A stretch of DNA of 64,000 nucleotides from Prunus persica (Eukaryota; Streptophyta; Magnoliopsida; Rosales; Rosaceae): the NCBI RefSeq assembly GCF_000346465.2, contig NC_034012.1, positions 15,409,492 through 15,473,491 of the forward strand. Direction: 5' to 3'. The notes under the pieces are model-generated. The model did no database searches. It was not told where the DNA came from and saw only the letters and a program-made list of their open reading frames with translations. The stretch's first letter is position 1, and every line of letters starts with the position of its first letter. This document shows positions 10,996 through 21,079 of this stretch, piece after piece. Made by a program: the position numbers and the translations under genes.

Positions 10996-12540
10996 ATGGA
11001 TTCCAGAGAAGTAGCAACTAAGCCACACGCTGTTTGCATTCCATTCCCTTATCAAAGCCATATAAAGGCAATGCTTAAATTTGCAAAGCTCCTCCACCAC
11101 AGAGGTTTTCATATAACCTTTGTTAACACAGAGTTCAATCACAAGCGCTTTCTTAAATCTCAAGGACCCAATTCCCTTGTTGGCTTGCCTGATTTTCAAT
11201 TCGATGCCTTCCCGGATAGCCTTCCGGATTCAGATGAAGATGCCACACCAGATGCCACCTTGCTTTGTGAATCCATCAGAAAAAAAAAATTCTTGGCTCC
11301 CTTTCATGCCCTCCTTGCAAAACTCAACAATGATGCCATATCAACATCCCACAATCCTCCTGTGACTTGCATAGTTTCAGATGGTTTCATGTCCGCGTTC
11401 ACAATCACAGCTGCTGAAGAAATCGGAGTCCCTATAGCGCTGTTCTACACTATAGCTGCCTGCAGCTTCATGGGATTTAAACAACTTCGCGCTGTGGTCG
11501 AAAAAGGACTTTTTCCACTCAAAGGTGAATAACTACGAATTAAAAGCAATTGTTGTTTCTAAACATGCAAATGAAATGTTTCTTCAATTGAATTTCATTT
11601 GTCTATTGCAGATGAGAGCTGTTTCAAAAATGGCTATCTGGACACCGTAATAGATTGGATCCCAGGAATGAGAGATATCCGTTTAAGGGATCTCCCGACC
11701 TTCGCGCGAAACACAAATCTGGATGACACCGGATTTAACTTCATCATGGAAGAAACCGAAAGAGCTCATGAAGCTTCAGCAGTTGTTCTTCATACTTTTC
11801 ATGCCTTGGAGACAGATGTTTTGGAAGCTCTCTCATCTATGCTTCCCCATGTGTACACCGTTGGCCCTCTTCAATTGCATCTCAATCAGATACCAGAGCA
11901 CCCTTTGAAAATGGGATACAGTCCATGGAAAGAAGAAACTGAATGCCTCGAGTGGCTAAACACCAAGGCACCAAACTCAGTTGTCTATGTGAATTTCGGC
12001 AGTGTAGCAGTCGTGACACCAGAACAGCTTGTGGAGTTTGGGTGGGGACTTGCAAATAGCAAGCTTCCATTCTTTTGGGTAATTAGACCTGATCTAGTTG
12101 TTGGAGAATCAGCTATTTTGCCGCCTGAGTTTGTGGCTGAAACTAAGGAAAGAAGTCTAATAGCTGGGTGGTGCCCACAAGAGCAAGTCCTCAACCACCC
12201 CTCAGTTGGAGGATTTTTAATGCACAGCGGTTGGAATTCAACAGTTGAGAGCCTTACTGCAGGAGTTCCTATGCTCTGTTGGCCATTCTTCGGGGACCAG
12301 CAAATGGACTGTCGCTATACTTGCAATGAATGGGGAATTGGCATGGAGATTAGTGATGATGCGAAGAGGGAAGAGGTAGAGAAGCTTATCAAAGAGTTAA
12401 TGGAGGGAGAGAAGGGTAAGAAGATGAAAAATAAGGTCATGGAGTGGAAGAAACTTGCAGAAGAAGCTACTGGTCCACATGGTTCTTCATCCACAAACTT
12501 AGACAATTTAGTGAATCAAGTGCTATTGAGAAAAAGTTAA
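10996..12540 (+). CDS. UGT85A: UGT85A-type UDP-glucosyltransferase, copy 1 (2 exons)
   Basis: Exons 10996-11524 and 11612-12540 flank an 87-bp GT-AG intron (phase 1) and encode 485 residues, full length for plant GT1 enzymes. N-terminal acceptor half: catalytic His22 in QSHIK and Asp129 in CIVSDGF. C-terminal donor half: the 44-residue PSPG box at residues 363-406, from WCPQEQVL to FFGDQ, with Asp405-Gln406, the pair typical of UDP-glucose use. There is no signal peptide, so it should be cytosolic. The PLKDES splice junction and NGYLDTVIDWIPGM mark family UGT85A. Known members glucosylate cyanohydrins (Prunus UGT85A19, sorghum UGT85B1), iridoids and terpenols; the acceptor here is unknown. 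The usual GHINPM around the catalytic His is SHIKAM. The start is the first ATG after the TATA box and matches the family N-terminus. Confidence 0.92.
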
Positions 12541-13016
12541 GATGTTTCCATAAGAATATTGATGTTATTAATTATCATTTCCATTGCCATTGTCTCAAAT
12601 AATCAACTATCTGGCAATATATATGTACTACTGGTCTGTAACCATGATGCGTACTATATCTAGAATTTTATTCTGATTAAGGTTTCACTACGCTTCAGGC
12701 CTTTAACTCTAAAATCTTATTGGAGAATCGGCTAATATTTAATTATTTTTTATACGTATTTCCTTTTTACTGTGTTCTATACATATTTAATTGGATTACT
12801 ACTCTCGAGGAAGATTATCCTTAAGTATTATATTCAACAAATTACTATTCATGTGTCAGTTGTTTTACATTTATTGTATTAAATCAATACTCACCAATTC
12901 TTTAAGGTGTGAGATAATTAGTCACAAATAATGGTGACTAGTAACCAAAGTCATTGACCACCCATTCAAATGTCACCAAAACTATTGTGTTGCTATACAA
13001 ATATGACTAATGCTTT
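12541..13016 (+). other. 3' flank of UGT85A copy 1, chimeric
   Basis: No gene. To about 12660 it matches the flanks of copies 2 and 3. From about 12665 it matches instead the sequence after the broken UGT tail at 29860-30216 (CTGATTAAGGTTTCACTACG and onwards). The roughly 2.6 kb that lies between these points in copy 2 is missing here. Confidence 0.75.
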
Positions 13017-15409
13017 CTATTTTGTCGCCGGATCAAGGCCGTGAAGTTCCGGGTTAAACCGTGAGTTTCTGAAGCCGATTCTGACCACTTGCCGTCCGAA
13101 TTGGACTTGGGTGTTTGAATAAAATGTTCCACTCGTCGAGTAGAACCTGTAGCCGGGAGGGGTGGCTTGTAGTTTGGAGATTTTCCGGTGAAGCTTTATC
13201 GCTTTGGACACCCGCGCGTGTGGCGGTACGTGGGCACTATAGCAGAGGGTCATTATTGTCCCAATGCGATCTCCTGGTTGTCACGAGTACGTAGGAATTC
13301 GCGGATCTCAATTCGGATGTCGTTTGACTATCGAACGGATTTTCGCATAGTGTGCGTTATCCGGGTTCGATAGGTTCTGACCGTTGGATCATTTCCCAAT
13401 TAAATTATGTTGTTCTAGGTATTCCTAGGATCGTGTAGGACTTCGCAGATCGTGAATCGGAGCCCGGATGTTCCAATTCAATAACTTAAAGTTTGAGTTT
13501 TATATTAACCGTCTGATCGTGCGATCGTAAGCGATCTAACCGTCTGTTTCAGACCAAACTTGCGAGACGGGTATCTTAGACCTTGTGGAACCTTTAGGAA
13601 CTTACGGATTGTAAAACGGAGGTCGTGGGTCCCGTGGACCCGGTTGACCTGAATTGGGAAGTTTGACCGCCGGTTGACCGAGTGTCTCCCGAAGTTGTTC
13701 CATCGTCCAAATTGAGTAGTTGGACCTTAGAATGTCTCATTCCTAGTACACTTACTAGAAACCTGGGAAATTAGGATATTTAATTCAAAGTACTCGTTCG
13801 AAACGCTTCGTATTAATCTTGTGTACGTATTCTGAATTAGGTACTTCGACCACGCATACGCAGCAGGCGGGACCCTCTCAGGGTCAAGCAGCGTGGGACT
13901 ACTTGTGAGTGAACTTTGTTTTCAAATCTTATACATGTTTTTATTGATGAAAGATTTATGCATAATGTTTTTAATAATTTATTGAATATATTATATTCAT
14001 GGGTTGAATTTGATGTTTGTATAGCGCTTTGTCAATATATTGTGGGTTTGGCATTGTTGGGTATTGAAAGCATATTTTATATGGATTTTGGGAAATATTA
14101 TGCATGATGTTTTAAACGGTATTTTGGATATATTATTTATGAAATTGTTGAAAGTGATATTTTTATGAGGCATTGAAAATATATTTTGGGTTTTGACATA
14201 TTTGAGTATCTTGAGTATGAATATATGGATTTTGAGGATTTCTATATATATTTGGCTATGTGTGAGGTACTTGGGTTGTTGAGATGAGATTGTGGAAAGT
14301 GGTGAGTATAGAATGTCAGTTTGGTGTGCTATAAGCACTACCCTATGTACCTCCCCTGATTTGGAACTTGGATATGGAGACTTGAGATACTTGGAATTGT
14401 CGGAACCCGGGGCATCCTTGACGGGATGTTGCTGTAGACCCTTGATTGGGTAGTCTGCGCTCGTAGGACTGATCACAGACGTATGAGTTTTGAGGTTATC
14501 GACGGTACGTGCTGGCTGAGAGTTGGTCCCCCAGTTGGACGGCTCGTTCCCTAGTCACATAGTGGATTGAGGACTTTTCATGAGGACTCTGCCAGGGTGA
14601 CTAGTCAAACAATCCCCCGGTTGGATTGTTTCCCCGGTACAACTAGGTGATGGTCATATTTATAATATATATATCTCTTATATGATATATTTATATATAT
14701 ATCTATTCATTCATTTTTGTTTCTCGGTGTGGATACTTCCTTGCCGGTCGTACCAATGGGTACGCTTTCGAGAGTTTAGTTGTGAGATTTATAAGTTTTG
14801 GATGGTGGGTTTTGTAAAGCGTTCTTTATGGATTTCGAACTTCGTATCTGGTATTGATTTGTTTTGATATATATATTATATATATATATATATATTTGAG
14901 TATGATGGTTTTGAGATGCATGGGATTTCTTGCATGGTTTTCTAAACGGTGGGGTTATATTACGTTGGTTTACACTGAACTGAATTTATTTTTGTCCACT
15001 CACAATTTTCTATTTTGCGCCCCCCAGCCAGTAGTTGACTGAGCTCCGCAGCAGAGCCGGATCATGAGCTTCCGAGCCTTGAGTCTTCGTAGGACTCTTT
15101 CTTCATGTTTTTCCCTTTGAACTCTGTCTTATTGAAATTGAAGTTCTTAGCCATGCTCTGTTATCGCCCCTGTTAGGGTTTGATTTGTGAGGCCGGAGGC
15201 CATTTGGTTGTAAACTGTTTATTCGCTTTAAAGCATGCTGCTGGTTGGGATTATTCTATGTTTATGCAGGTTGAATTTTTGTTGGGTTTGTTCAATTCAC
15301 AGGGGAGACTTTGCCAAAATTTTGGTAGAGAGTATGGGTTTTTAGTAAGTGGACCCGGCATCGGGATGATGTCGGAACAAAGACGAGATTCGCCCTTGTT
15401 TCCGGGAAT
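13017..15409 (+). repeat. Family-C LTR-like repeat, copy C1 (both ends truncated)
   Basis: It matches C2 (30217-32634) along its length and is related to the family-D LTRs in blocks such as TTTTCCGGTGAAGC.TTATCGC and GGATCTCAATTCGGA.GTCG. C2 ends GGCGGGTCCTGTCA, the same end as D1, so C is probably a 5'-truncated LTR of a Ty3 relative. C1 stops after CCGGGAATT, about 14 bases short of that end, where it abuts a truncated family-B LTR. Open frames inside have no recognisable product. Confidence 0.75.
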
Positions 15410-16956
15410 TACGTATATAATACAACTTCAATATTTATATGTATATTATTTCATTAAATATTTATATATACATATGTTCTTTTGAATAAAAGGGGTTAAA
15501 TTATATATTTGTCCATTATTTCTTGAGATGCCATTAGATGGTTATTGGATGCTTTCTATACATATATATTAATAACATGGATTAAGAGTTTAGACGTGGC
15601 ATCCTTACATTGTTTTCTTGGAGAGAAAGACTATTTCTCTCTTATCTTAATTAGGATGCCGGATGTGGCTTTTTCCATTAAATTAGTTGATGCATTACCA
15701 TCGCTAACTTACGCACGTTGTTAATAACGTGTTGTCATAGTATATTTTTATTATAGTGGTCACAGCCTTTGGAAATAAATCTCCTAGCGTTGACACATAG
15801 CAACTTATAAAATAGAGTGGCAACCAAGTTATCTTTTCGTATAAATAAGATAATGTCCTTTGTTATTATCCTCTCCATTGTTACGCCATCTCACCACCAA
15901 TAAATAGAAGTTTTAATGGAAGGAAGAGATATCAGGCAAAGGGTAAAGAGAGAGAGAGAGAGAGAGAGATGATGATGATGAAATTCTTAGAAGAGATATA
16001 GGATTTAGCTTGTATTTTCTTAACTTGGAGAGAGATGATGATGAAATTCTTAGAAGAGATATAGGACTTAGCTTGTATTTTCTTAACTTGGAGAAATGCT
16101 TTGGAATCGAGGTAGGAGTTTCTTGGTGACCTTTTATAAAGATTGATCAAATTAAATTTCGTGAGCATTATATCATGCATGATATTATTATTCGATTATT
16201 ATTGATATTGGGTGTTTAAGTGTTGTTAATTATCATATTATTTTATTAATATTGACATGATCATATGTTATCGGTGATGGCTAGAATTCTTGGGTTGATA
16301 AAGAAAGTATGGAAAAGGGGGTAATGGGAAGGATCTTTTGTGTAGTTGAGTCTAACTCTTGATAAGTACCAGGTCTCAGGGATCCCGCAGCGCATATGGT
16401 TTTTATTGGGTGATTCAGGACTGGCGACAGGGAGTTAGACAAGATGACTAACGAAAGGGGAATTATGGGATGATTGAAATGGGTGTTAGTTCATACAAAT
16501 GGGCATTCGGGACCAAGTGGTATAAGCATGGTATGGGACGTGCAAATCTGCTTGTCCAGTTATATGAATTAACAGGAGTAGATGAAGAGCATTCATTCAT
16601 GCATTATTATTAATAATGTGATATTTGGCTGTGTGATTGCATGTCACTTAATTTAGATATATCAATCTACTGCGGTAAGGTCTCATGTCCCTACTGAGCG
16701 GTGGTTGTTCATTCCTCACCCTGTTTAATTTTTCAGATGAATTAGTAGGCAAGACAAAGACTAAACCAGTTGAGGCTAAATTAGATGAGAGTGATAGAGC
16801 TTTATTTTTTTAATTTTAAAGTTGTAAGATTTTGGGAGCTATTTTTATAAGAAAAGTTTATTTTATGTTTCAACTTCCTGTTATTCTATTTTACTTTTTA
16901 TTTTCTCATGCACTGGGCACGAGGTTTCCACTAACCCCCAGGTCCGAGGCGTGACA
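15410..16956 (+). repeat. 5' LTR of B1 (start deleted)
   Basis: It corresponds to about 33139-34700 of B2. It ends GAGGCGTGACA at 16956. At about 15965-16100 a roughly 65-bp segment (GATGATGATGAAATTCTTAG and following) is repeated twice in tandem next to a GA run. B2 has a shorter duplication at the same place. Confidence 0.85.
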
Positions 16957-16959
16957 GAA

Positions 16960-16971
16960 TGGTATAAGAGC
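16960..16971 (+). other. Primer-binding site of B1
   Basis: TGGTATAAGAGC lies three bases after the LTR and differs by one base from the initiator-methionine tRNA complement TGGTATCAGAGC. Confidence 0.75.
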
Positions 16972-17079
16972 TTTAGGGATTAAATACCCTTGGGAACTGT
17001 GGTATAGTATTACCACAAAGTAAATTTGAATTGGTGAAGTAAGTTAGTGACCTAACTTTTCAGGAGCATATTTCTTTTT

Positions 17080-18189
17080 ATGATTAAGTGTAGTTTACGG
17101 AATAATTGTTTAGTATTGTTTTATATATGTTGGTTTAATTTGGTAGAAATATTTGGTAAAGGTTCAATTGTTAAGATAGCTAGAGTAGATGGGAAACGTG
17201 ACAATGATAAGAATGGTAGCATGAGGGTAATACTAACCATTCAGGATATGGCCTTTGCAATACGTGAAACAAATCAACAAAACCAAGAACCCCATCAAGA
17301 GATTCAAGGTTGTCAAACAATGAGTGTTAAAGGAGAAAGATAAATGAACAAAGAGTTCTAGGAAATCTGAAAGTGGCTATTGCTTCTACCTATTTGGGAG
17401 GAGCAAGGAGACTAGAATAACTCACTCAAGGACATGTGTATGCTATTGGACAAGTGACAAAGCAAAATGAACCTACTATGGTAGAAGGTACATTTCTAGT
17501 TTACAACTCATGGGCTAAGATATTGTTTGACCCCGGTGCTACAAATTCATTCATCTCTATTTCGTTTGCGTTTATTCTTGGATTAGAATATGAATTTATG
17601 AAATCTTCATTAATGGTTGGATCTCCATTGGGTAAATGTGTCGAAGTTAATAAGGTGTGTAGATCTTGCATAATAGAGATATCATATCATAAACTTGTTG
17701 TTGACCTAATGATATTGGAATTAATGGAGTATGATGTAATATTAGGGATGGACTTGACCCAATTTAAAGCTATTTTTTATTGTGGTAGAAAGATGGTGAC
17801 TATGACTCTTAGCGAGGGAAAACATGTAGTTTCTATGGAAGTAGGAATACTCACATCAATCTTGGATAATGGAAATTGTAATTATTTGAGATTGATTGCT
17901 TACATGGTCACTGAGGATCTAAGTAATACCAAGCTTGAGCTTATCCAAATAGTGAAAGATTTCGGTGATGTTTTCCCAGAAGAATTATATGGAATCCCCC
18001 TAGAAATGGAGTTTTTCTATAGATATTTATCCTGGCATGTCGCCTATATCTATACCTCCACATTGAATGGCACCAATAGAGTTGAAGGAACTCAAAACAC
18101 AACTTCAAGAACTTGAAAGTAAAGGTTTTATTCGTCCTAGTACCTTACCATGGAGGTTTTTTCTCCATTCTTTGTGAAGAAAAGTGATG
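17080..18189 (+). pseudogene. B1 gag remnant, aspartic protease and start of reverse transcriptase
   Basis: An 87-codon frame (17080-17343) is all that remains of gag; no capsid domain or zinc knuckle is visible. The protease frame (17436-18116) has ILFDPGATNSFIS, the Ty3 D-x-G-A box, and continues into the linker DVFPEELYGIP that precedes reverse transcriptase. A frameshift near 18030 is followed by [19 protein letters not shown], the first RT motif, after which the catalytic palm is absent. The nested family-D LTR interrupts the sequence at 18195. Confidence 0.85.
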
Positions 18190-18295
18190 GAAGTTGTAAC
18201 ACCCCGACCTCAAATTTAACCCTTATTTAAGTATTTAATTATTTAAGGGCATTTTGGTCATATTTTTAACCGGAGAGAGTTTGGGGCAGTGACTA

Positions 18296-18915
18296 TGTCA
18301 CATCTCGGGATCAACTCCGTCGTAGCACGATATTGTCCGCTTTGGGCCCCCCCTCTCTGGCCCTCACGGTTTTGTTTCTGGGAGCTCACGAGCAACTTCC
18401 CAGTGGGTCACCCATCCTGGGATTGCTCTGGCCCCAACTCGCTTAACTTTGAAGTTCTTACGACTTCGAAGCCAGTGAGCTCCCAAAAGGCCTCGTGCTA
18501 GATGGATGCGGGTGTGCATATATAAGGCACATCGCCCCCTCTCCGTTGGTTGATGTGGGATCTTACAATCCACCCCCCTCAAGGGCCCGACGTCCTCGTC
18601 GGCACACTCACACCACACGGCAGAGTGGCTCTGATACCAAATTGTCACATCCCGGAATCAACTCCGTCGTAGCACGATATTGTCCGCTTTGGGCCCCCCC
18701 TCTCTGGCCCTCACGGTTTTGTTTCTGGGAGCTCACGAGCAACTTCCCATTGGATCACCCATCCTGGGATTGCTCTGGCCCCCAACTCACTTAACTTCGA
18801 AGTTCCTACGACTCCGAAGCCAGTGAACTCCCAAAAGGCCTCGTGCTAGATGGATGCGGGTGTGCACATATAAGGCACATCGCCCCCTCTCCGTTGGTTG
18901 ATGTGGGATCTTACA
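18296..18915 (-). mobile_element. Cassandra TRIM retrotransposon nested in D1
   Basis: Two LTRs (18296-18567 and 18643-18915, about 272 bp, TGTCACATC to GATCTTACA) flank a 75-bp interior with no coding capacity. On the minus strand TGGTATCAGAGCC (18639-18627) is the tRNA-Met primer site, three bases from the LTR, and a G-rich polypurine tract lies at the other end. Each LTR carries on the minus strand a 5S-rRNA-like segment (18466-18389 and 18813-18736; AAGTTAAG, then CCAGGATGGGTGACC, then TGGGAAGT), the Cassandra hallmark. GACTA flanks both sides (18291-18295, 18916-18920). D2 has the empty site GTGACTAGTA at 45231. Confidence 0.95.
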
Positions 18916-19067
18916 GACTAGTATTTTTGGATAGGTCGTACTGAGACGAGTTCATAGACATGTAGTGGGCTCGAATCGGAGTTGTAACGAGAGAGATATG
19001 GTCAAAAGAAGCCCAGTGGCACAATCGTAAATATTTCGAAATAGGATTTTTTTTATAAAAACTCAGA

Positions 19068-19070
<3 letters not shown>

Positions 19071-19122
<52 letters not shown>
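19071..19122 (+). repeat. (TC)n microsatellite in D1
   Basis: Uninterrupted TC dinucleotide run of 52 bases inside the LTR. D2 has an interrupted TC run at the corresponding place (45382-45455). Confidence 0.95.
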
Positions 19123-19124
<2 letters not shown>

Positions 19125-20180
19125 GCGGGTCTCTCTCTCCTCTCTCACGCGCGCGACGGCAGCTGGCCACGTTTTGGCCGGCCGTGCTCTCCTCCGACCA
19201 CCAATGACGACGGGACCGGTACCAAAATGACCGGGCCGTCGTCCTCTCGAGCTGCTCTAGCTGATGGTTGGGTAGGATTAGATCGATTCTTAGCGTAGAC
19301 AATTCGATTTTCGAATTGAAATTCGGCCGGTTTTGGGATCGTGATTCCGGCCACTTCCGGTCAGTTTTTGGGGTAGGTCCAAGAACAAAAGTGGCTCCAA
19401 ATAGGGTGTTATACCTAGGGTAGGAGTTTGGAGCCGTCGTTTTGAGATTTTCCGGCGAAGCGTTATCGCTTTGGGCACCCACGGGCTGCCGGAGCGTGCG
19501 GCGGCGCGTGGGCACTGTAGAAAAAGTAGCATGTGTTCCGATGAGATCCTTAGGTTGTCACGAGTGCGTAGGATTTCGCGGATCTCAATTCGGACGTCGT
19601 TTGACTATCGAACGGATATTCGCATATTGCGCGTTATCCAGGTGCGATAGGTTGGGGCCGTTGGATGGACCCAAATTTAATATATGTTGATCTAGGTATT
19701 TCTAGGATCGTGTAGGAATTCACGGATTGTGAATCGGAGCCCCGAATGTTCCGAAAAATAATTTTAAAGTTTTTATTTTATATTAACCGTCAGATCGTGC
19801 GATCGTGAGCGATCCGACCGTCCGATCTGAATCAAACTTGCAGGACAAGAGTCCTATACCTGGTAGAACCCATAGGGACTCTCGGATCGGAAATTGGAGG
19901 TCGTGGGTTCCGCAGGTCCTTTTGACCAGGGTTATAGTAGTTTGACCCTTGGTTGACCGTGAGTCTCCCGGAGTAATCTCACCTTTCTAGGGGAGATTAT
20001 CGGGTACTAGATTATTGTGGAGGGTTACACAATATTAGAATTAATTTATATATTTATAATTATAATATGTTTGTACAAGAGTACAAAAGAGTCTAGACTG
20101 TCAGTTTGGAGTGCTATACGCACTACTTTAGGTACCTTCCCGAATTTTGGATTCACTACAAGCACCACCAAGTGAAAGTT

Positions 20181-20645
20181 AGGTCTCACATGGCGTAGGT
20201 TATCCGGCGTTGAGACAGGCCCCATACGTGGCGTTGGTTGTACCGGCATATGGGGAGATATTGTGATATTGTGTTGAGGTCGCACGTGGCGTAGGTTATC
20301 CGGCGTGTCGACAGACCCCATACGTGGCGTTGGTTGTACCGGCGTATGGGGAGATTTTTGATATGATATTGAGGTCCCGCGTGGCGTAGGTTAACCGGCG
20401 TTGGGACATGCCCCATACGTGGCGTTGGTTGTACCGGCGTATGGGGAGAGATGTGATATGATGTGCAGGTCTCGCGTGACGTAGGTTATCCGGCGTTGTG
20501 ACAGATCCCATACGTGGCGTTGGTTGTACCGGCGTATGGGGAGATATTATGATAGTATGGCATGGTCGCACGTGGCGTAGGTTATCCGGCGTGTTGACAG
20601 GCCCCATACGTGGCGTTGGTTGTACTGGCGTATGGGGAGATATTA
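20181..20645 (+). repeat. 95-bp tandem repeat, five units, in D1
   Basis: Units start at 20181, 20277, 20372, 20467 and 20563. Each has CGTGGCGTAGGTTATCCGGCG, then CCCATACGTGGCGTTGG, then CCGGCGTATGGGGAGAT. The CCCATACG and CGTATGGG blocks are inverted relative to each other, so each unit can form a hairpin. D2 has three units. Confidence 0.92.
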
Positions 20646-21079
20646 TATGAAATACAAAGAAATGAAATAAGGTATCGCCCAAGTGTGGAATTGGGTTTTA
20701 TGGAAGAACTACGTGTGGCTTGATCCCTCAAGGAGGGTACGTAGGCAGCCTAAGGTTATTAGCTGCAGCCGCAGACTAAATATTAGTCATAATTGGTATT
20801 TGAATTGTTTGGTAGTTGGTTAAGAATTATTGGAAGGCCGAAGGCCATTTGTGCGAATTGCATGAAATTATATTGTGCATGCTGCCAGTTGGGAATATTA
20901 AATGTGTTTCCATGCAGGTATAAATTTTGGGAAATGTCCAATTTATAGGGGAGACTCTGCCGAATTTTCGGCAGGAAGTCTCGATTTTTAGTATTTGGGC
21001 CTGATATCGGGAGGATGTCGGGAATTTCAAAGGGTTCGCCTCGAGTTCTGAAAAATTCGGGGCGGGTCCTTTCAGAAGT

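Larger units (their letters stand above)
18195..21074 (+). mobile_element. Family-D solo LTR D1 (2880 bp), 5-bp target duplication
   Basis: It starts TGTAACACCCCGACC and ends GGCGGGTCCTTTCA. It is flanked by GAAGT on both sides (18190-18194 and 21075-21079). The homologous site in B2 reads GATGGAAGTCTTAGG with a single GAAGT (35933-35937), so the empty site is preserved. No internal region or second LTR is present, so it is a solo LTR. It contains a Cassandra TRIM, a TC run and a 95-bp tandem repeat. The TGTAACACCCCG start is common in plant chromovirus LTRs. Confidence 0.9.

Noticed and set aside
10876..11199. 107-codon minus-strand frame over the UGT85A start (also at 25496 and 40353)
   Set aside because: It is antisense to conserved UGT exon 1 and has no recognisable domain. 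It repeats only because the gene repeats.
13997..14476. 159-codon minus-strand frame in C1 (also 31197-31676 in C2)
   Set aside because: It is low-complexity and AT-rich, has no known domain, and lies in an LTR-like repeat. Persistence in C2 reflects the shared duplication.
18389..18466. A genuine 5S rRNA gene
   Set aside because: Only a diverged, partial 5S-like block is present inside Cassandra LTRs, in both copies. It is retroelement sequence, not a ribosomal locus.
18364..18794. Frames of 94-99 codons in the Cassandra element
   Set aside because: TRIM elements are non-coding. These frames run through LTR and primer-site sequence.
20181..20645. Regularly spaced repeats as a CRISPR array
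   Set aside because: The whole 95-bp unit is repeated without unique spacers, and it lies in a plant LTR.
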